A stretch of DNA of 64,000 nt from Bacillota bacterium (GCA_023402395.1 JAEYGI010000004.1:186001-250000); one strand, 5' to 3'; shown: positions 25,011-34,520, counted from the first letter of the stretch. The notes: generated by a model not told the origin, from the sequence alone. Made by a program: numbers and translations.

Positions 25011-26909
25011 TCACGGTTGTTGATAGTAATCGATGATTCCCTGGAAGATCCCGGCGGCTGCCTTTTCCTTGAACTCCGGGGTCTTGATGATCGTTTCCTC
25101 CTGAAAATTGGAGAGAAAGCCGAGTTCCACCAGGATGCTGGGCATCTGGGCTTCCCGGATGACCACGAAGTCGTTAAACTTCACCCCCAGGCTGTTCAGT
25201 CGGGTGCTTTTGACCAATTGGTCCAGCACCGCTTTGCCGAGCGATTTGGATTCCTGATCGCCCTGGTAGTAGTAGACCTCAATTCCCTGGACATTATAGT
25301 TCTGATGATTATTGGTATGAACGCTGACGAACAAATCGGCGAAGTGGTAATTGGCCAGGTACGGCCGTTCATACAGGCTGATGAAATAATCGCCGGTGCG
25401 GGTCAAAATGACCGCCGCCCCCGCTTCTTCCAGCAAATCCTTTAGATGCATCGATACTTCCAGGTTAATATCTTTTTCGCGGGTGCCCTGCCGGCCGCAG
25501 GCTCCGGCATCGACTCCGCCGTGGCCGGGATCCAACACCAACGTCCTGCCGATGATCGGCGAACGCTGAAACCGGATTTCCAGGCGGCGGCGATCATCGC
25601 TGAACCGCGTGGTGTAACCGATAAAGTAATTGAGTTCGATCTCCAGCCGGGCCATGGTCGGACTGACGGTAGAAAGCTTGATTCCGCGCACCTGCTCGCT
25701 CCGGACGGCCGGGACGGCCAGTTCCTTGGCGAACCGGGCGAAATTCAGATCAATCTGCAAACGGTCCGGGTTTTTCAGCTTCCGGATGGTTTCCGCCAAC
25801 TCCCCGTCGCCACTGATGGTCAGCCTTCCGCCGTCCGGCTCGTCGGACCACTCCAGTCCGGTCACGTTTTGAACGGTCCGGATCTCAATCCAGTTGGGGT
25901 TGGCCCGGGACTGGATCACAAAGCAGGGCGATTTTTGAATAAGATCCAGCACGACCCGGACCGTATCCGGGTTGAACTGGTTCATCCGTATCCGGCTGAT
26001 CCAGACGCCGTCGCCGCTGATCGAATCGGAACTTCCGGCCAGGGTGGCGCCTTCCAAATCGAGAACCAGCCGGTTCGGCTGTTCATAAGTGGTCACATGA
26101 TAGCGGGCGGGAAAGTTCGATTTGATATAGACCTTCCGCTCCAGGTCCCGCTGGAAGAAACTGACCTCTTCCACCAAATAGTTCAGAACGATCATCACCC
26201 GCCGGGGATTGTCCGGATCGGGGATGATCTTGTAGCCGCATAACCGGTCCAGATCGAAGACCAGCCGCAGTCCCTCGTCGCGCTGGTTGAAACGGACTTT
26301 CTTGACAATGGGATTGTTCTCGGCGACGCTGGGATCGAAAGCCGAGTGCACCGCCGCCCCCGGCAGATCGAGCACCATCCGGTCAGGCTCGACCAGCAAA
26401 AAACTCTTGGTTTCCAGCGGTTCGCTCCCGATTAGCACGAAGGCCGGCCGTTCCTGATATTTAACGACTTCCATGCCGAGCAGGTATTTGTTATCCCATT
26501 CCAGGTCGAGCCGTTGGTCGGTTTGATTCCGGATCTTCAAGCCGAGCCGCTGGATAAACTCCAGCGGCAACCAGAGCTGGTTGTCCCGCTCGAACGGAGC
26601 GACAGCCAGCTTTCGCGGCTCCCTATTCGTGGTGTAGCTACTCCGATCCTCGAACATTAAGATCGACAGCTTTCCAAAACGGATAAAAACCTCGCCGCTG
26701 TCCGGATCCCAGTCGCTATTAATATGTAGAAATTTGTTCAAAAACGGGAGGTTGATGAATCGCGCCCCGTCTTTGACCACCACCCTGACTTCAGCGTCCA
26801 CCGGCTTGCCGTCCAAGGTCAAGGCCGGACCGGAATCCGCCTTCCCCGCCGTGGCGCTCCAGAGCAAAAGCATCCCTACGATTCCGAGCCGCCATAACCA
26901 TCTCCGCAC
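25011..26909 (-). CDS. N-acetylmuramoyl-L-alanine amidase with AMIN domains
   Basis: The 632-residue exported protein cleaves the amide bond between muramic acid and the peptide stem. In order: signal peptide (residues 1-24), a copper amine oxidase N-like stalk domain (about 30-140), two or three AMIN-type beta domains that bind peptidoglycan or the envelope (about 145-430), then an Amidase_3 catalytic domain (about 450-632) with zinc and catalytic residues in VLDPGHGGVDAGACG, REKDINLEV, SVHTNNH and VELGFLSN. This architecture is common for sporulation or division amidases of Firmicutes. It lies 80 bases after pcrA. Confidence 0.93.
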   Translation of the reverse strand: MRRWLWRLGIVGMLLLWSATAGKADSGPALTLDGKPVDAEVRVVVKDGARFINLPFLNKFLHINSDWDPDSGEVFIRFGKLSILMFEDRSSYTTNREPRKLAVAPFERDNQLWLPLEFIQRLGLKIRNQTDQRLDLEWDNKYLLGMEVVKYQERPAFVLIGSEPLETKSFLLVEPDRMVLDLPGAAVHSAFDPSVAENNPIVKKVRFNQRDEGLRLVFDLDRLCGYKIIPDPDNPRRVMIVLNYLVEEVSFFQRDLERKVYIKSNFPARYHVTTYEQPNRLVLDLEGATLAGSSDSISGDGVWISRIRMNQFNPDTVRVVLDLIQKSPCFVIQSRANPNWIEIRTVQNVTGLEWSDEPDGGRLTISGDGELAETIRKLKNPDRLQIDLNFARFAKELAVPAVRSEQVRGIKLSTVSPTMARLEIELNYFIGYTTRFSDDRRRLEIRFQRSPIIGRTLVLDPGHGGVDAGACGRQGTREKDINLEVSMHLKDLLEEAGAAVILTRTGDYFISLYERPYLANYHFADLFVSVHTNNHQNYNVQGIEVYYYQGDQESKSLGKAVLDQLVKSTRLNSLGVKFNDFVVIREAQMPSILVELGFLSNFQEETIIKTPEFKEKAAAGIFQGIIDYYQQP

Positions 26910-26989
26910 CTAGATCCGTCCACCTTTCGGCTCAACATTTCGACCTTTCCCTCCGGTTTCCTGCCGAAACAGGCTGAGAACCATTGGAA

Positions 26990-29176
26990 TTATTCAACCA
27001 CCTCAAGGTTGGCGTAGGCCAGAATCAACACCTTGATCCCCAAGCCGGGAAATGCCACTTTAATCTGGGCGTCGGGCCCGGTTCCCTCTTTGGAAACCAC
27101 CGTGCCGATCCCCCATTTGGCGTGCCGAACTTTGACCCCGATCCCGATCTGGCCGGGATCGGCGGAAGCCTGCCCGGACCGGCCCGGCCCGGCTGGCCGT
27201 CGCTCCGGCCGCAGCGGGGCGTTCAGCGTCGTCGCCGCCCGGGCCCGGCTCGCCACTCCCTTCAGATCGACCAGTGCTTCCTTGGGAAACTCCAGCAAAA
27301 AGCGGGACGGCGTCGACACATTGGTATTGCCGTACACGGTCCGCAGATTGGCGTGGGTCACGTACAACCGCCGCTGCGCCCGGGTAATCCCCACGTAGCA
27401 AAGCCGGCGTTCTTCCTCAAGCTCCTTGGTTTCAAGCAAGGAACGGCTGTGCGGAAAGAGTCCCTCATCCATTCCGACCAGAAAAACCACGGGAAACTCC
27501 AGCCCCTTGGCGGAATGAAGCGTCATCATCACCACCGCGTCGGCGTCGGCCTGATAGTTATCGGTGTCCGAGACCAGGGCCACCGTTTCCAGGAAGGCGG
27601 CCAGTGTTTTATCATCGCTGTTATGCTCGAACTCCGCCGTGAGCGAGATAAATTCGGCCAGGTTCTCCAGGCGGCTCTGGGCTTCGATGGTACCTTCATT
27701 CCGCAACTCCTGCAAATAACCGCTTTCGTTGAGGATCCGCTCGGCCAAATCCCGGACGCCGAGGGTCTCCCGCTTCTCCACCCAGCCGGCCAGCATTTGA
27801 AAGAAATTCGCCAGGGGCTTGATGGCTCGGCCGGTCAGGCTGGGGATCTCGTCCAAATGAGCCGCTCCTTCCAGCGCCGCGTAATGGTTATCGTCAAGGA
27901 AAAAGAGAAACCGCTCGAAGCTGGCGTCCCCGATGCCCCGTTTCGGCACATTGATAATCCGGGCCAGGCTCAACCGGTCGGAAGGGTTATAGACCAGCCG
28001 CAGGTAGGCCACGATGTCCTTGATCTCTTTCCGCTCGTAGAAACGGAAGCCGCCGATGATCCGGTAGGGTATTTCGCGCTGGAGCATAGCCTCTTCAAAA
28101 CTGCGCGACTGGGCGTTGGTCCGGTACAGCAGCGCGAAATCGCTGAAACGGTACCCCTCGCTCCGGAGCCGGAGGAGCTCCTCCGCTACGAACCAGGCTT
28201 CCTCGCGCTCATCGCCGGCCCGGTAAAGCAGGATCTTGTCCCCTTCCGAATTCTCGGTCCAAAGCTTTTTGGCCCGGCGGCCCCGGTTATTCTTGATGAC
28301 TTCATTGGCCGCATCCAGGATGGTCTGGGTGGACCGGTAGTTCTGCTCCAGCTTGATGATGCGGGTCTGAGAGAAATCCCGTTCGAATTCGAGAATATTC
28401 CGGATGTCGGCCGATCGGAAACTGTAAATGGACTGATCATCGTCCCCCACCACGCAGAGGTTCTGATATTTGGCGGCGAGCAGCGTCACCAGCGCGTATT
28501 GGGCATGGTTAGTGTCCTGATACTCGTCGACCAGGATATAACGGAAGCGCTCCTGATACTTCTCCAGCACCTCGGGGATCTCTTTAAACAACCGGACCGT
28601 AATCATGATCAAGTCGTCAAAATCCAGGCCGTTGTTGGCCCGAAGTTCCTGCTGGTAATGCTTATATACTTCGGCCACGGTGTTCGACCAGAAATCAGCC
28701 GCCTGCCGGGTATACTCCGCTACGCCGATTAGTTCGTTTTTGGCCGAGGAGATCGAACTGAGCAAAGCTTTGGGATGATAGTTCTTTTCGCTGAGGTTCA
28801 GCTTTTTCAGGACGTTCTTGACCACGGTGGTCTGATCCTGACTGTCGAAGATGACGAAGTTCCGGTCATAGCCGAGTTGTTCGATCTCCTGGCGTAGAAT
28901 GCGGACGCAGGCGGTGTGAAAGGTCGAAACCCAGATCGCCGCCGCGGCCGGACCCACCAACCGCTCCACCCGCTCCCGCATCTCGGCGGCGGCCTTATTG
29001 GTGAACGTCACCGCCAAAATCCGCCACGGCGGGACTCCCTTTGAAAGCAAATAAGCGATGCGGTGGGTCAGCACCCGGGTTTTGCCTGAGCCCGCCCCCG
29101 CCAAAATCAGAAGCGGCCCCTCGGTATGGCAGACCGCTTCGCGCTGTGGTTCGTTTAACCCGGCGAGAATATCCAT
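26990..29176 (-). CDS. pcrA: ATP-dependent DNA helicase PcrA (UvrD family)
   Basis: PcrA is the essential 3'-5' helicase for repair, rolling-circle replication and clearing RecA or RNA polymerase. The 728-residue product has all superfamily 1A motifs: Q-motif LNEPQREAV (residues 6-14), Walker A AGAGSGKTRVL, VDEYQDTNHAQY, GDDDQSIYSFRSAD, and the TLHSAKGLEFPVVFLVGMDE motif. The C-terminus has the short Tudor-like tail typical of PcrA (VRHAKWGIGTVV). AAGGGAG precedes the ATG. Confidence 0.97.
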   Translation of the reverse strand: MDILAGLNEPQREAVCHTEGPLLILAGAGSGKTRVLTHRIAYLLSKGVPPWRILAVTFTNKAAAEMRERVERLVGPAAAAIWVSTFHTACVRILRQEIEQLGYDRNFVIFDSQDQTTVVKNVLKKLNLSEKNYHPKALLSSISSAKNELIGVAEYTRQAADFWSNTVAEVYKHYQQELRANNGLDFDDLIMITVRLFKEIPEVLEKYQERFRYILVDEYQDTNHAQYALVTLLAAKYQNLCVVGDDDQSIYSFRSADIRNILEFERDFSQTRIIKLEQNYRSTQTILDAANEVIKNNRGRRAKKLWTENSEGDKILLYRAGDEREEAWFVAEELLRLRSEGYRFSDFALLYRTNAQSRSFEEAMLQREIPYRIIGGFRFYERKEIKDIVAYLRLVYNPSDRLSLARIINVPKRGIGDASFERFLFFLDDNHYAALEGAAHLDEIPSLTGRAIKPLANFFQMLAGWVEKRETLGVRDLAERILNESGYLQELRNEGTIEAQSRLENLAEFISLTAEFEHNSDDKTLAAFLETVALVSDTDNYQADADAVVMMTLHSAKGLEFPVVFLVGMDEGLFPHSRSLLETKELEEERRLCYVGITRAQRRLYVTHANLRTVYGNTNVSTPSRFLLEFPKEALVDLKGVASRARAATTLNAPLRPERRPAGPGRSGQASADPGQIGIGVKVRHAKWGIGTVVSKEGTGPDAQIKVAFPGLGIKVLILAYANLEVVE

Positions 29177-29202
29177 TGGTCAACTCCCTTGGTTCGTTGT
29201 TC

Positions 29203-29265
29203 AGTGCTTTTGGTTTTAGTTTGTAGTTCTTGGTTCGTGGTTCTTAGTTCTTGGTTGCTGGTTCT
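29203..29265. repeat. Small 21-bp tandem repeat upstream of pcrA
   Basis: Two near-identical 21-bp units (29224-29244 and 29245-29265, starting TAGTTCTTGGTT, two mismatches) follow a more degenerate unit from 29203. Sequence family (TTGGTTC) differs from the large arrays, but the period is the same. The rest of the pcrA-MFS spacer (29266-29458) holds only a GCCTCGCC-type hairpin near 29370-29389. Confidence 0.6.
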
Positions 29266-29458
29266 CACAATTAAGTTATTTAAGTTATAAATGAAAATTC
29301 CCCATCATCCGGCGGATTCCTTCCGGCGGATGGCCGGATCAATAAAATCGTCCGTTAAAAATGCCATAACCTCGCCCGGGGGCGAGGTCAGTATTTTAAT
29401 TTTTAGGTTATTCGGAAAAGACTCCGTGGTTTCCCGAGATCCGCCTCGCCAACCATGC

Positions 29459-30676
29459 TCAGCCGGCGGCAGCCAGCCCCTCGTCTTGGTCGCGCGCCTT
29501 GATCTGCCACGCGATATAGATGTTGGCCACCGAGATTAACGCCGCCACCAAAAAGATGCTCTCAAAACCAAAACGCTCCCAGAGCAATCCACCCAGCATC
29601 GGGATGGTCATGGCCACCATATGATCAAGTGAGATTCCCATAGACAGCGTGGGAGTGAGATCCGCCCCCTCCACCAGGTTTTTATGCAAATAAGTGGTAC
29701 GGGCCATGGTTACCGAAGCCAGCAGCAAATCAATGATGAAGCAGGCGAAGACCAGATAAACGGCATAGTTTCCAATGCCAAGCCGGTTCGCGAAAGCATA
29801 CCCCAGACATACTCCGACAAAGCAGATCGCCTCGCCGAAGATTACGGCCCGTTCGCCGAGGCGGTCGATGACACGTCCCAGCCACGGATTGAAGAAGATC
29901 CCCAATACCGCCGAGATAATTGTCAGGGCGGCCATGGTCTGGGTGTCCCGGTTATAAATGCGGACGATGACCCAGGGCGCGAAGGTCAAAAACACCTGCT
30001 TCCGGGCGCCGTAAAGGATCGACAGCCAGTAAAAGAGGGAATATTCTTTCCGGAATAACAGGCGAAAACCGGCTCGTTCGGTGGAGCGGCGCTGCTCGGC
30101 CTTCATCAGGAAAGCGGCGGCCATCGCAATCAGCGCGAACAATGCGGCCAGCCGGAAGATCCAATCATAACCCAGTTTTAACAAGCCCAACACCAGCCAG
30201 ATCAGCAGGCAGCCGATGATCTTGGCCGCGGTCTGGGCGCCGTTCAGCACACCGAGGTTTTTACCCATATTGGCCTTATCCGACAATTGCAGCGTGACAC
30301 TAGAAGAGAGCGGCAAAAAGAGATGGGTTCCGATGCTCCAGACCATCATCGTTCCGACCATCCAGGCAAACTGTGGTTCCCCGCCCCAGCTATAAAAGGA
30401 TTGGCCGGTCATGCCGACGGCGATCAAGAGCATCGCCACGCCGAGCATCCGGACGTCCGCCATGAACATCAGCAAGCCGGAAACGATCGCGATGATAAAG
30501 CCGGGGAATTCCCGGGGGAATTCAAGAAACCCCCGCACCTGGGCAGAGATATGGAAAATCTCATTTAAGTAATTATTGAAGACGGTGTCATAAATACCGG
30601 AAGCAATGCCGAAACCGAGAAAGGTCACGAACAGCAACTTGAATTCCCGGCTGAAACCGGCCCAGAGTTTGGTCAT
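29459..30676 (-). CDS. Major facilitator superfamily transporter
   Basis: The 405-residue product is a 12-helix MFS carrier with amphipathic hydrophobic segments throughout and a cytoplasmic loop near the middle (about residues 190-210, QRRSTERAGF). A partial MFS signature is seen in GFLEFPREFPGFIIAIVSG and WLGRVIDRLGERAVIFGEA. Substrate cannot be inferred. AAGGAGCG precedes the ATG at 30676. The upstream spacer (30677-30892) holds one hairpin and nothing else that I recognise. Confidence 0.85.
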   Translation of the reverse strand: MTKLWAGFSREFKLLFVTFLGFGIASGIYDTVFNNYLNEIFHISAQVRGFLEFPREFPGFIIAIVSGLLMFMADVRMLGVAMLLIAVGMTGQSFYSWGGEPQFAWMVGTMMVWSIGTHLFLPLSSSVTLQLSDKANMGKNLGVLNGAQTAAKIIGCLLIWLVLGLLKLGYDWIFRLAALFALIAMAAAFLMKAEQRRSTERAGFRLLFRKEYSLFYWLSILYGARKQVFLTFAPWVIVRIYNRDTQTMAALTIISAVLGIFFNPWLGRVIDRLGERAVIFGEAICFVGVCLGYAFANRLGIGNYAVYLVFACFIIDLLLASVTMARTTYLHKNLVEGADLTPTLSMGISLDHMVAMTIPMLGGLLWERFGFESIFLVAALISVANIYIAWQIKARDQDEGLAAAG

Positions 30677-30840
30677 AATGACGCTCCTTGTCTTTTACGT
30701 AAATATCCGCGCCAGCCAACCCCCGATTATCGGCATCGACCACAAAATTTTTGCAAGCGCATAGAGTCATTGTAACATACTCTTTACCCGGCAGCTCATT
30801 AAATTCCCGTTTCAAAAGCGCCCATTGACCGCGCAAGTGA

Positions 30841-30870
30841 AAGGAGACAGCTCCGTGAAACTGTCTCCTT
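30841..30870 (-). terminator. 10-bp stem-loop after the small gene at 30.9 kb
   Basis: AAGGAGACAG (30841-30850), loop of ten, CTGTCTCCTT (30861-30870). Perfect stem; the following T run is short. It lies just past the stop of the small gene. Confidence 0.6.
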
Positions 30871-30892
30871 GCCTCTTTCCTTTGGCGGCCGC

Positions 30893-31078
30893 CTAATCCT
30901 CGTCCCGGACCTTCTCGCTCATCTGAAGCTTGACCGCTTTGTTCCCGCCGTGACTAGCCGCGCTTTCCAACTGGGGTTCCTGAGACTTGATCTCGCGCGG
31001 CTTGGGATGGCCGCGCCGTAGATCGGCCCGGACCCCGACTTCTGTGCCGACGGCGTCCGGAGTCAGTTGTTCACCCAT
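30893..31078 (-). CDS. Small hydrophilic protein of unknown function
   Basis: A 61-residue ORF starting MGEQLTPDAVGTEVGVRADL, ending VRDED. The ATG at 31078 has a strong GGAGGTG ribosome site, which supports it being real; a longer frame begins at 31135 but lacks one. It is rich in Arg, Glu and Lys with no membrane segment or cysteine and no family that I recognise. It follows the diguanylate cyclase gene by 63 bases and is followed by a stem-loop, so it could be co-transcribed with it. Confidence 0.55.
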   Translation of the reverse strand: MGEQLTPDAVGTEVGVRADLRRGHPKPREIKSQEPQLESAASHGGNKAVKLQMSEKVRDED

Positions 31079-31141
31079 TTTCGAACACCTCCGGAACATA
31101 GTCTGCCCAATCCATGCCCCGGCCACACGATTCATTTGGGG

Positions 31142-32791
31142 CTACCGGTCGGCGGCGCCGCTTGACCTGGGGTCCGGCCCGGCCCAGATCTCGGTCCGGT
31201 TCCGGCCGTTGCGTTTGGCCCGGTATAACGCGCTGTCGGCCATTCGAATCAGTTCGGTCGGGCCGCACTCGTCTTCCGCCTGCCTAGTGCAGAATCCAAG
31301 GCTGATCGTGATCCGCAACGGCTCGCCGGGACCAGGGAAGACGGCCCCCTCCACATTTTGGCGCAATCGCTCGCAAAGGGCGAAAGCCTCCTCGGCCGAC
31401 GCCCGGGGCAGAATGACGGCAAACTCTTCGCCGCCATAGCGGCCGACCAGATCGCCGCCGCGCACCGTCCGGGTGATGATCTCCGCCAACCCTTTGATAA
31501 CGGCGTCCCCCGCCAAGTGGCCGTATGTATCGTTAATCTTTTTAAAATGATCAATATCGAGCATAATAAAAGAAAGCGCTTCCCCCCTGCGGCTCAGCAC
31601 CGCGCACTCTCTGACCAGCAGATCCATGATCAAGGCGTGATTAAACAGGCCGGTCAAGCCGTCCCGCATGGCCCGCTCATTCAATTCCTCATTGCGCCGC
31701 CGCAGTTCGTCCTCGCGCAGCCGGATTACGTTGCGCATCTCATTGAACCGGTTGACCAGGGTATCCAGCTCATCGCCGGTTTTAATATCCAGAACGGATT
31801 GATAATCCTGAACCGCGATCTGATCGATCGCCGCGACGATTTGATTGACGGGCCGGATCAGGCGCCGGGTGAAAAAGAAGGCCAGCGCGGCGCCGACGAA
31901 TATGACAAACACGGCCAAGGCTACGATGATCCCGGCCAGATCCCGGACCGGCCGCATCACTTCCGAATCCTTGAACTCGACGATCAATCCCGCTTGGATG
32001 GGGTCCAGCCATTCATACGACCCAAAGACCAGATCGCCCATGAAATCGCGATAACGCCCGGTTCCGGCCTTCTCCCGGATCACCTGCTGAACCGCGAACG
32101 AATCCAAGCGGTAGCGCTGCCGGGGGTCGCCGCCATCGATAAAATTGCGGATAAAGCGGCTATCGGTCAGAGGTCTCCCATTCCTATCCACCAGATAAGC
32201 ATGGCCGAGCCGGCCCAGGTTCAGGCCGGCCACCATCTCCCGGTATTTCTCCAGTTTAACCAGGCCGGCCAGGACGTAGCGGACCTTGCCCCGGAACCGC
32301 AATGGCTCACTGATGGCCATCACCGGAATCGGATCCCGGCGGGATTTGAAAAAACCGGTGATCGCCGGCCGCCCGTTCAGCGCGCCGATGAAATAAGGGC
32401 GATCCGCCACCGAAAAACCGGGGTCCGTCCCAAACTTGGAATTGATATGGCCGCCGCGCTCATCGAAGATCACGATGTCATAAAAATATTGATTCCACTC
32501 CAACTGTTTCCGGAGAAGAGCGGTGACACTGACGGATCCGAGCCACTCCTCGCCCAGCAACTCCAAGTATCCGGCCTGGACTTTAATGCTCGCTTCCCGC
32601 CCGCTGGTCCATTGCTTGATGGTATCCGCCGCTTCCTTGCGATAGCTCTCCACCAGATATAACTGTTGTTTACGCAGGGATAGGTCCGTGATCCGAAACA
32701 GCGAGACGGCGATTACGGCGAAGGTAAGGCCGGTAATGAAATTAAAGGCCAGGAACTGCCGGAGAAAAAACCTGCTTCGAAAGTAATTCAT
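31142..32791 (-). CDS. Membrane diguanylate cyclase (Cache-HAMP-GGDEF)
   Basis: A 549-residue sensor that probably makes cyclic di-GMP. In order: membrane helix (about residues 12-33), extracytoplasmic double-Cache-like sensor (about 40-280), second membrane helix (about 285-308), HAMP (about 310-360), short coiled coil, then GGDEF domain (about 375-535). The active site reads GGEEF, and RGGD five residues before it is a proper RxxD inhibitory site, so product feedback is expected. With a flagellar operon nearby, control of motility versus attachment is plausible, but that is inference. Confidence 0.92.
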   Translation of the reverse strand: MNYFRSRFFLRQFLAFNFITGLTFAVIAVSLFRITDLSLRKQQLYLVESYRKEAADTIKQWTSGREASIKVQAGYLELLGEEWLGSVSVTALLRKQLEWNQYFYDIVIFDERGGHINSKFGTDPGFSVADRPYFIGALNGRPAITGFFKSRRDPIPVMAISEPLRFRGKVRYVLAGLVKLEKYREMVAGLNLGRLGHAYLVDRNGRPLTDSRFIRNFIDGGDPRQRYRLDSFAVQQVIREKAGTGRYRDFMGDLVFGSYEWLDPIQAGLIVEFKDSEVMRPVRDLAGIIVALAVFVIFVGAALAFFFTRRLIRPVNQIVAAIDQIAVQDYQSVLDIKTGDELDTLVNRFNEMRNVIRLREDELRRRNEELNERAMRDGLTGLFNHALIMDLLVRECAVLSRRGEALSFIMLDIDHFKKINDTYGHLAGDAVIKGLAEIITRTVRGGDLVGRYGGEEFAVILPRASAEEAFALCERLRQNVEGAVFPGPGEPLRITISLGFCTRQAEDECGPTELIRMADSALYRAKRNGRNRTEIWAGPDPRSSGAADR

Positions 32792-32930
32792 GGTGCACCG
32801 CCGCCGACTTCCCCGCTAGCCGAAACCGGCCCCGGAGATTCTTTTTAATTTTATCGGTAAGATCCAAGGTGACCTTGAAATGGATTTTCGAAGTGAAAAG
32901 AAGAGCGGCTTGCCAATGATCCCAAACCAA

Positions 32931-32958
32931 AAGCCGGCCCGCAAAACGCGGCCGGCTT
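32931..32958 (-). terminator. Terminator after the 2-hydroxyacid dehydrogenase gene
   Basis: AAGCCGGCC (32931-32939) pairs with GGCCGGCTT (32950-32958); on the minus strand the stem is followed by TTGGTTTGG. It lies 32 bases past the stop. Confidence 0.7.
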
Positions 32959-32989
32959 CAATTCAAAGCAATTCAATCCGAGTTTTAGT

Positions 32990-33949
32990 TTACGGATTGA
33001 CCACATTCACCGGCTGCCCGGTGAGATAGGACTGGAGGTTGGCTACGGCCATTCCCATCAGCCGGCCGCGGGCTTCCTTGGTCGCCCAGGCGATATGGGG
33101 GGTAATCAGGCAGTTTTTTGCCGAAAGCAGCGGATTGCTCTTGGGCGGCGGCTCAACGGCCAGGACATCAAGGCCGGCGCCGGCGATCACGCCTTGATTC
33201 AACGCCTCGGCCAGGTCCTCATCAACGATCAGCGGGCCGCGCGAGGTATTGATCAGAAAGGCGCTGGGCTTCATCTTGCGAAGGCTGTCGCGGTTAATGA
33301 TCCCTTTGGTCTCCGGGAAAAGCGGGCAATGGAGGCTGACCACGTCGGACTCGCGCAACAGTTCATCCAGGTCGGCCCAACGGAAATTGGCGCGACCCGA
33401 TTGATCGGAGCCATGACGGTCGTAGCCGAGAACCTTCATGCCGAAGGCCGCCGCCACATCGGCCACGGCTTGGCCGATCCGGCCAAAGCCGATGATCCCC
33501 ATGGTCTTATCGGAGAGTTCCATCAAGGGATAATTCCAGAAACAGAAATCGGGACTGTCGGACCAGACCCCGGAGCGCACCGCGTTGCTATGATCCTGAA
33601 CGTGAAGAGCCAGCTCCAGCAAAAGCGCAAAGGTCATCTGAGCAACCGACCGGGTGCCGTAGGTCGGAATGTTGGTGACCACGATCCCACGAGCTTTGGC
33701 GGCCGCGGTGTCCACCACGTTATAACCGGTGGCCAGGACGCCGATATATTTCAGGCCGGGCAGCCGGGCGAATGATTCCTCGGTGAGCGGGGTTTTATTG
33801 GTGAACAAAATCTCGGCGCCGCTCGCCCGCTCCACGATGAGTTCGGCCGGGGTCCGGTCGTAGATTGTCACCGCGCCTAATTCTTTCAACCCGTCCCAGC
33901 TAAGGTCCCCCGGGTTAAGGGTGTACCCGTCTAGAACCACAATCTTCAT
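32990..33949 (-). CDS. D-isomer-specific 2-hydroxyacid dehydrogenase (glycerate/hydroxypyruvate type)
   Basis: A 319-residue NAD-dependent oxidoreductase of the D-2-hydroxyacid family. It shows the Rossmann motif GIIGFGRIGQAVADVA (about residues 148-163), the catalytic arginine in INTSRGPLIVDEDLAEAL, the glutamate in LDVLAVEPPPKSNPLL and the histidine in LITPHIAWAT. Closest in style to glycerate dehydrogenase/hydroxypyruvate reductase, but substrate is not proven. I start at the ATG at 33949, preceded by AAGGAGG; 29 open codons upstream are ignored. Array 2 lies directly upstream. Confidence 0.88.
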   Translation of the reverse strand: MKIVVLDGYTLNPGDLSWDGLKELGAVTIYDRTPAELIVERASGAEILFTNKTPLTEESFARLPGLKYIGVLATGYNVVDTAAAKARGIVVTNIPTYGTRSVAQMTFALLLELALHVQDHSNAVRSGVWSDSPDFCFWNYPLMELSDKTMGIIGFGRIGQAVADVAAAFGMKVLGYDRHGSDQSGRANFRWADLDELLRESDVVSLHCPLFPETKGIINRDSLRKMKPSAFLINTSRGPLIVDEDLAEALNQGVIAGAGLDVLAVEPPPKSNPLLSAKNCLITPHIAWATKEARGRLMGMAVANLQSYLTGQPVNVVNP

Positions 33950-34067
33950 GATGAAATCCTCCTTAATCTTCAAAACTTCCTGCATGGCAAACCTATATTT
34001 CTTTTCTATTTTACCTGATTTGAACCTGGGATACAAATTAAAATAAGGCTATCGCCAAAACCGTTGC

Positions 34068-34403
34068 AACTCCGGGGCGTCCCGCCCCAGTTGCGGCAGT
34101 CCTTGCTCATGTCGGGGCAGCGGCTCACCAAACTGTGGGAGGCCTTCCCACACTTTAACCAACTATCAATGATTCAAGGGGAGTCACCCCCTTTGCTTTC
34201 GCGATGATTGATCAAATTGGGGGAGTCATTCCCTATGCTTGAGAAGTTGTTACAAGTGCAGGGGGAGTCACTCCCCTTTGATGGACAGCCATTCCCTATC
34301 AATGGGGGACCGCTCCCATTAGTGCTGCGGTATCTTTCGTAACCAGGGGAGTTATTCCCCCGGTTGCGGAAGGAGTCTCCCGTTAATTGCCGGGAGAAAA
34401 ACA
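34068..34403. repeat. Array 2: sixteen degenerate 21-bp palindromic units
   Basis: Between the 2-hydroxyacid dehydrogenase start and the ald stop, an exact 21-bp register holds for 16 units from 34068. Every second unit between 34173 and 34361 is of the GGGG-AGTCA-CCCC type, giving a 42-bp super-period. Arms covary: GTGGGA/TCCCAC, AAGGGG/CCCCTT, GGGGAG/CTCCCC, AATGGG/CCCATT, AACC-GGGG/CCCC-GGTT. The primary sequence has nothing in common with arrays 1 or 3. The remainder of the spacer to 34569 has a 9-bp CCGCCGCCA/TGGCGGCGG hairpin near 34440-34467 and the ald terminator. Confidence 0.85.
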
Positions 34404-34497
34404 TTGTTGCTTTTTTGCCGGATAAACGAAGTCGGGATGGCCGCCGCCATTCCTGGAAGTGGCGGCGGGATAAACGGAGCCCGGCGCCAAACGGCCA

Positions 34498-34520
34498 ATA
34501 AAAAAACCCGGAATCCCGGG
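34498..34520 (-). terminator. Terminator after ald
   Basis: On the minus strand CCCGG-GATT-CCGGG is followed by TTTTTTTATTGG. It lies 50 bases past the ald stop. Confidence 0.75.

Noticed and set aside
26984..28732. 582-codon plus-strand frame opposite pcrA, and similar long antisense frames opposite the amidase, diguanylate cyclase and GH18 genes
   Set aside because: The sense strands encode clear full-length conserved proteins; the antisense frames are GC-rich shadows without motifs or ribosome sites.
34174..34404. 76-codon minus-strand frame over array 2 with repeated GNDSP-like peptides
   Set aside because: Periodic by-product of the 21-bp units; no family resemblance.
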